Shown here piece by piece: positions 58,888 through 64,000 of a stretch of DNA of 64,000 nt (positions within the stretch are counted from its first letter, which is position 1; each line of letters opens with the position of its first letter). The stretch is from the NCBI RefSeq assembly GCF_021155775.2, contig NC_060232.1:29457922-29521921 (forward strand). Direction: 5' to 3'. Under the pieces are notes generated by a model. It worked only from the letters and a program-made list of their open reading frames with translations. It did not search any database and was not told where the DNA came from. The stretch is from Neodiprion pinetum (taxonomy: Eukaryota; Arthropoda; Insecta; Hymenoptera; Diprionidae). A program made the position numbers and the translations under genes.

Positions 58888-59287
58888 CACTGATTGTGAG
58901 AGACATTTTTAGTTCCGGCTACCGCTCAGTCCTTAACTGTTTTCATTTTTTACCACAATCGAAAAGTGTAGTTCTGGGTAGAAAATGAAAATTAGTTTTC
59001 TAGCTGTTACCGGAAAGTCTAGTATCCGTCACTATTCTTTCTCATCACGATCACTGTTGCTATATTTTCTTGCAACTGTTGCGAAAATTTAACGCTCGTG
59101 CAACGATAAATTGACGTTAAAGCCTTGTTTAACTAAAAAAGTAGAGTAAACCTCACAAACTGATTTTGCGTTGCAATTGCCAAAAAAGGATCGACAATGG
59201 CGCAAAATGGTTAGGCGTACCTTGTTTTTCGTAATTCCAACGATATTGAAACAGATTTTTTAACGATACCTGTTTCACTCAATTTTA
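58888..59287 (+). repeat. Inverted repeat pair, left arm
   Basis: About 400 bp matching the reverse complement of 63417-63771. Shared blocks include GTAGAAAATGAAAATTAG, CTAAAAAAGTAGAGTAAACC, TGGTTAGGCGTACC and TTTAACGATACCTGTTT. This arm carries about 50 extra bases near 58925-58980. Confidence 0.75.
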
Positions 59288-60231
59288 CTAGTTACTGTAA
59301 CAAATGAAATTTTTCACAGTGTACCGGTGTACGGTGAAAAATACAAATAATTGACGGAAGAAGCGTTCGCGCAGATTCGCGCGGCGGAGGTTTGTCGTCT
59401 TCGCATAGAGGATACAACGCTGCTCGAGAGATGACAGCTCTTTTTACTAGCTAATTAATATTGGCAGCGATACCCCCTAGCGCTATGCATCACCGCGTGA
59501 ATCTTTCGCATTCCTGGCATATATATGACAGCGGCCGAGGCCGAAGAACGCAACCGCGTACATTGGTCTAGATTTTAAAATCCCTTTCTGCGTTGGTAAC
59601 AACATATTCCGAGCGTTATATATTAGTCAAGTATTTTTGGTTCTTCAAAAATGCTGATGGAATTTTAAATGAGCGGTCTAACGCATTCTTTCACCGCTGC
59701 CGCTGCACCTTTGGTCTTTCGAACAACACGGAGAGTCTGAGTCGTGATACTTTAATTTAAACGAAGCTATAAGCCGGTGGCTCACGAATTTTCCTCATAA
59801 TTCCGCAGCTCTGCTATGCCAGAGTATCCGACTCGATCCGCTCTGGTTCGCTCATTTACCCTTTTCTGCGCCGCGTTAAAACCGCACAAAGGGGGAACAT
59901 TCTGAAAGACGGACGTTTTACAGACATTTTTATTCTCTCTGTTTTTCACTATTCTTTATTACACGACCGCGCGAAAAAAGAAATGATCGGCGTCGATTAT
60001 AAAAGTAGGGAATAATCCGTAGCGGATATCTAAGGAGTTTCGTTATACGTGTAGTTCTTAACATTCCCTCGTGTCGCATTAGGAGAGATCAACTATCGGC
60101 GTAATTTGTTGTTCTCGCTTTAACAGAATAAATTTCTTCCAACCTGTTTTCCTCGCGGCCCGTCTGACACATTCCTTTCAAACGCTACATCAGCTGTAAA
60201 TATTTATAATCCTACATTCAAACCGTCTGTT

Positions 60232-60252
60232 AGAAAAAAAAAAAAAAAAAAA
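60232..60252. repeat. Poly-A tract
   Basis: About 20 A residues. No retroposon recognised. Confidence 0.7.
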
Positions 60253-62118
60253 GGAGCGAACAAAATTGCTTCGATTACCTTTCAACCGGCCCTGATCGTT
60301 GTCGTCAATTTTGCGACTCTGTGCTGCAATTATTTATTTTTTTTTCAGCTCGCAAATTCTCTTTGAAAATCTGACTCGACAGAGACGCCAACGTCGCGGG
60401 GAAAAATCGTTTAGCTCATTCATTTTCAGCCTACTACGAATCGTTATGCATAATGCATATGGGCAAGGGTATACAGATCGCCGCTGGGATCGAGCGATTA
60501 TTTCAAGACCGGTAGAACCTCTCCGATCGAAACGCGATCCGATTCCCTAAAGGTATGACGGTGGTCTCGCGATTCCGGGTAGAAGCGGGAAAGTGGTCTG
60601 TCTTCCTTTGCTCGAGCTTCGTCGCGGCCATTCGAGCCTCTCTTGAACTCATCGAAAGTTACACGCCAGCTTTTCCAGCACAATTATCCGATATAAAAGC
60701 CCCGGCTCGCGTGTCTTCGGACAATAAACCGCCGCCAATGCCAGCTTGTAATTACAGCGGTACAGCTACGAGTCGAGACAAAAACTCATGTGATCCTTGG
60801 AAGGGGGAATACATACGCATGAGAATAAACGAGAGGTGCCTGAGCTGTCGACGGTTTCAAAATACGAATAATTTACGACAGAATTCATTAATCCGTACAT
60901 TATGAGGTATGGATCATGCCGCGGTAAAGAATTTCCCATATTTAAGCGACTGTAGTTACTTTTTTCTTCAATTTCCATTTTCACCGTGGCATGTTTTGGA
61001 ATTTTTCGTTTCAAACGAAAGTCGGTAAATTGAAGTGGAGAATCGATGAAGGCTGTAAGTGCTATTTTTCTTTTTAAAATTATTTTTCATCTTTAGAAAA
61101 CATTGGATTTGGCAGGTACACGTTTTATGTTGAAACAAAAATGTTTGCCAAAAAATATGGTACTCGCAGCCCCTTTTTAATTCTCATTTTCAATTAATGA
61201 TCGCGATATAGGACGAGGTGCACGTCTCGCGAGCCGCCAATCCAAGACAGAGTTATTGCCGATTAGCAGGCAGCTGTCGTCTCGCGTCTGTGTATTCTTC
61301 CAAGTGCAAAAACTCGACCTACGTGTAAAAAAGAAACTCATTATTGTCCGTCACGATATAAATGTCGTCATTAGTGATATTTTTTTTTCACGTGAAGTTT
61401 CGACGATGAGGAGGCGATTGCGTCCTATCTCCTCGCGGGTATTTTCATGCGACAGTAATAATAAATATCAACGAAACAAGGGCTGATATTGTAATTCTTT
61501 AAATGTTTCTCGTTTCTCCGTCATTCGTTTGTGCTCTTGTTTTATTTATTCTTTGAAATAACGAATTGAAAATAGAGAGACACGTGCTGTCCTGCAGGAA
61601 TATATTACCCGCGTCTGGCGTCGAGGGTGCAGGGGATGGGAATGGAAATGGAAACGTAAACGGGGATGGGGATGGGTGGTGGTCGTACTTTGTCACCGCA
61701 CCACGCCCTTCGTCAAATTATATACCCAGAAAACATCGCGTTTAACTCGGGCAAACTGATTACATAACTCCGCCCGCGCAATCTCGTCTCCTAGTGTAAT
61801 TAACTCCGTTGAGTTATTGGCGTCGATGTTCTAAATTTAACAACACCCGCCTCTATTAGGAACGCACTTGCACTGCCTCCAGATGCCCTGCATCCATGAA
61901 GTCTCTAAGTACCTACCGTATACAAGACGATCTCTCAGAGCGAGACGACGTACACCGAAATAAAGGTTTTACGGCCTAATCATTGTCTTCTCGTAACCGA
62001 GCTTACAAGACAAACGTGGAAAAGGTGAAAAAAAGAAAGAAAGAAAATAAGAACAATTGTCATTCTTGAAACTTCGGGCAGTGCAGTCACTGTATAAAGT
62101 ATCGTCATGAAGCTCATA

Positions 62119-62135
62119 TATATATATATATATAC
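62119..62135. repeat. TA microsatellite
   Basis: Short TATA run in the vg intron. Confidence 0.8.
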
Positions 62136-63416
62136 TTCTATACAGTAATAATAATATTACAACGAGGTAAAGTTCTTGTGTTTTTATTTATGGGGTAATC
62201 TTTGAAAATACTAAGCTGATTTTAAAAATTCTTTCATTAATAAAAAGCTAAACTATTCCGAGCAACACAGGCTATAATTCATTTTGATAGAAGTAAGTTT
62301 TTCATTTGAGCTCTTCGAATTCTCAATATTTGTGAATTAAGCCGTAAGAAAAAGCACTGTTTGACTGCTTTATCAGCGTGCGCTAACCAAATGGTTGGAT
62401 ATACGTGAAACATAACATTAGTGTGATGTAACGGATAATTGTACGTTTTGGGGTCACAAAGCCATTTTTTACACTTTTTTTTACACTTCACACTTACCTG
62501 ATCAAGTGTATCATTTAACTCAGATTTGTGTTTCCTTGCGAAGTCGGGGCAGGTCAGTTAGTATACCTATATATATACATATAAACATCGAAACTGAAAG
62601 AATCGAAGTACCTGGATGATGTGAAATCCTGGAAAGAGACACGGACACGGTTTTGCAGTGCAGGTGCCCGGAAAAGGATGATTCCGAGACGTTGAACGGC
62701 CGCGAGTTGATCGCGTCAAAAGAGCGCCGTCACGAGGCGAACGCATCTCGACGATCCCGGTGAAAACGGAGTAAAAGGTCGTGGCAACTGATAACCGGAG
62801 TCTATTTACCCCGGACGTGTCCATCTGCCCGTCCATCTGCAATTCAACGGGGCACGAAGCAGTTTGTCACGCGGTTGGACGTGACGGCGGACTTTGCAAC
62901 GGCAGCAGTGCAGGTATCACGGAGTCAGAGGAACGGGTTGACGGCATAAAGGAGCCTGCAGGACGCTTATACATAAGTATATAGGTGGAAAAAAACACGT
63001 GGACGGAGACGCTGAAATCGCGCACCGGTAGCGTAACCCAGCTTGCGTAACCCAAATATTATTCCGCAGACGGAAGCGCGGGGGAATTCTTCCTTCGTCC
63101 TGTTCGCAAACCTGCAACAGGATGTGTCCATCTGGTCACGATTTGCAATTCCGAACGAGGCTTCTGAATTTTCTACTTCTGCAATCCACGAGCCGGTAGC
63201 TTGTAGACGGCGCCGACGATTTATCGAACCTCTCTTCTCTGTCTGATCCACATCTCGAATCCCGATCGCGCGAAGGTTACCGAATGACCGCTTCCTGGGC
63301 GCGACTTATTATACCTTTGTCTTCCGTCGACTACGCGACTTGTACTCCCTTCTCTTCCATTGAATCCTGTCTCTTTTCTACACTGAGAATAATTTCATTT
63401 GTGATTTGTGTAAGTA

Positions 63417-63771
63417 GAAAAATTGAGTAAAACAGGTATCGTTAAAAAAAAAAAACTGTTTGAATATTGTTGGAATTACGAAAAACGAGGTACGCCTAAC
63501 CATTTTGCGCTACCGTCGATCCTTTTTTGGTTATTGCAACGCAAAATCAGTTTCCGAGGTTTACTCTACTTTTTTAGTTAAACAAGGCTCTAAGGTCAAT
63601 TTATCGTTGCGCAAGCATTAAATTTTCGCAACGGTAACAAGAAAATATAGGAACAGTGATCGTAATGAGAAAGAATAGTAACGGATACTAGACTTTCTCG
63701 TAACAGCTAGAAAACTAATTTTCATTTTCTACCAAAACTCCGGAACTAAAAATTTCTCTGACAATCGGTGT
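63417..63771 (-). repeat. Inverted repeat pair, right arm
   Basis: Reverse-complement partner of 58888-59287, with GGTACGCCTAACCATTTTGC and GGTTTACTCTACTTTTTTAG. Spacing between the arms is about 4.1 kb. Confidence 0.75.
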
Positions 63772-64000
63772 GAGAATTTTTCGCGTACCTACGATTATAC
63801 ATGACATTCTTTTCCAAACAAAGCTGGCATTCTGCAAAAAATTAACATTGCGGAAAGGAAGTCACTTTTTTCGAACTAGCTTGGCGAAGGTTACAATTAC
63901 ACAAAATTGTAGCGAATCATCCAGTTAGTCCACCATAATAACTATCCGCGTTATATATCGTTCGGAATTCATCCGAAGTGAAAAAATCGTGTTGAATTTC

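Larger units (their letters stand above)
53002..64000 (+). other. vestigial intron 1 (to window edge)
   Basis: At least 11 kb with no acceptable second exon recognised. It contains an inverted pair of repeats (58888-59287 and 63417-63771), TA microsatellites and a Su(H)-type site. Introns of vg carry wing enhancers in Drosophila, so conserved enhancers may lie here, but none can be named from sequence alone. Confidence 0.65.

Overview
This is a eukaryotic, intron-rich window, almost certainly from an insect. It has four protein-coding genes split into short exons with GT-AG introns, long AT-rich introns full of decayed DNA transposons, and the first coding exon of vestigial, a wing-selector gene. 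A hymenopteran such as a sawfly would fit the general composition, but that narrower placement is a guess. None of the genes has a single long ORF, so exons were placed by matching recognised protein families to splice sites and checking that every intron phase agrees.

Layout. (1) 1-8554, minus strand: an RPGR orthologue (RCC1-type beta-propeller, ciliary transition zone). Its ATG is at 8554 and its 3' end runs off the left edge; ten coding exons are visible. (2) 8555-9271: a compact head-to-head promoter region with a near-perfect RFX X-box (8610-8622), 56 bp upstream of the RPGR ATG. (3) 9304-45448, plus strand: HTATSF1 (Tat-SF1/CUS2-type splicing factor), seven coding exons, 582 residues, complete. 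(4) 11830-13682, minus strand: a C-type lectin-domain gene nested in the 22.4-kb third HTATSF1 intron, with four coding exons visible and the signal-peptide exon not found. (5) 45449-52767: intergenic DNA with one 1.3-kb transposon-like element, becoming GC- and CpG-rich (about 51.0-52.75 kb, including a strong G-quadruplex motif) ahead of vestigial. (6) 52768-53001, plus strand: first coding exon of vestigial (vg). The remaining 11 kb is its first intron, with later exons beyond the window.

The noncoding sequence holds several non-autonomous DNA elements. They are a MULE-like element with 9-bp target duplications (26841-27533), two inverted copies of a long-TIR MITE (35364-35989 and 39065-39644), a long-TIR element with an internal 82-bp tandem repeat (41179-41801), a GTAGGGG-ended element (48958-50242), a hAT-like MITE (6797-7102), a Tc1-like end (to 40823), and an inverted pair of about 400-bp repeats in the vg intron.

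The genes do not form one pathway. RPGR is ciliary, HTATSF1 acts with U2 snRNP/SF3B1, the lectin is secreted, and Vg is a nuclear cofactor of Scalloped/TEAD. I found no convincing new multi-gene system. The best leads are the ciliary X-box promoter, the nested lectin with its polybasic tail, and the long-TIR element families.
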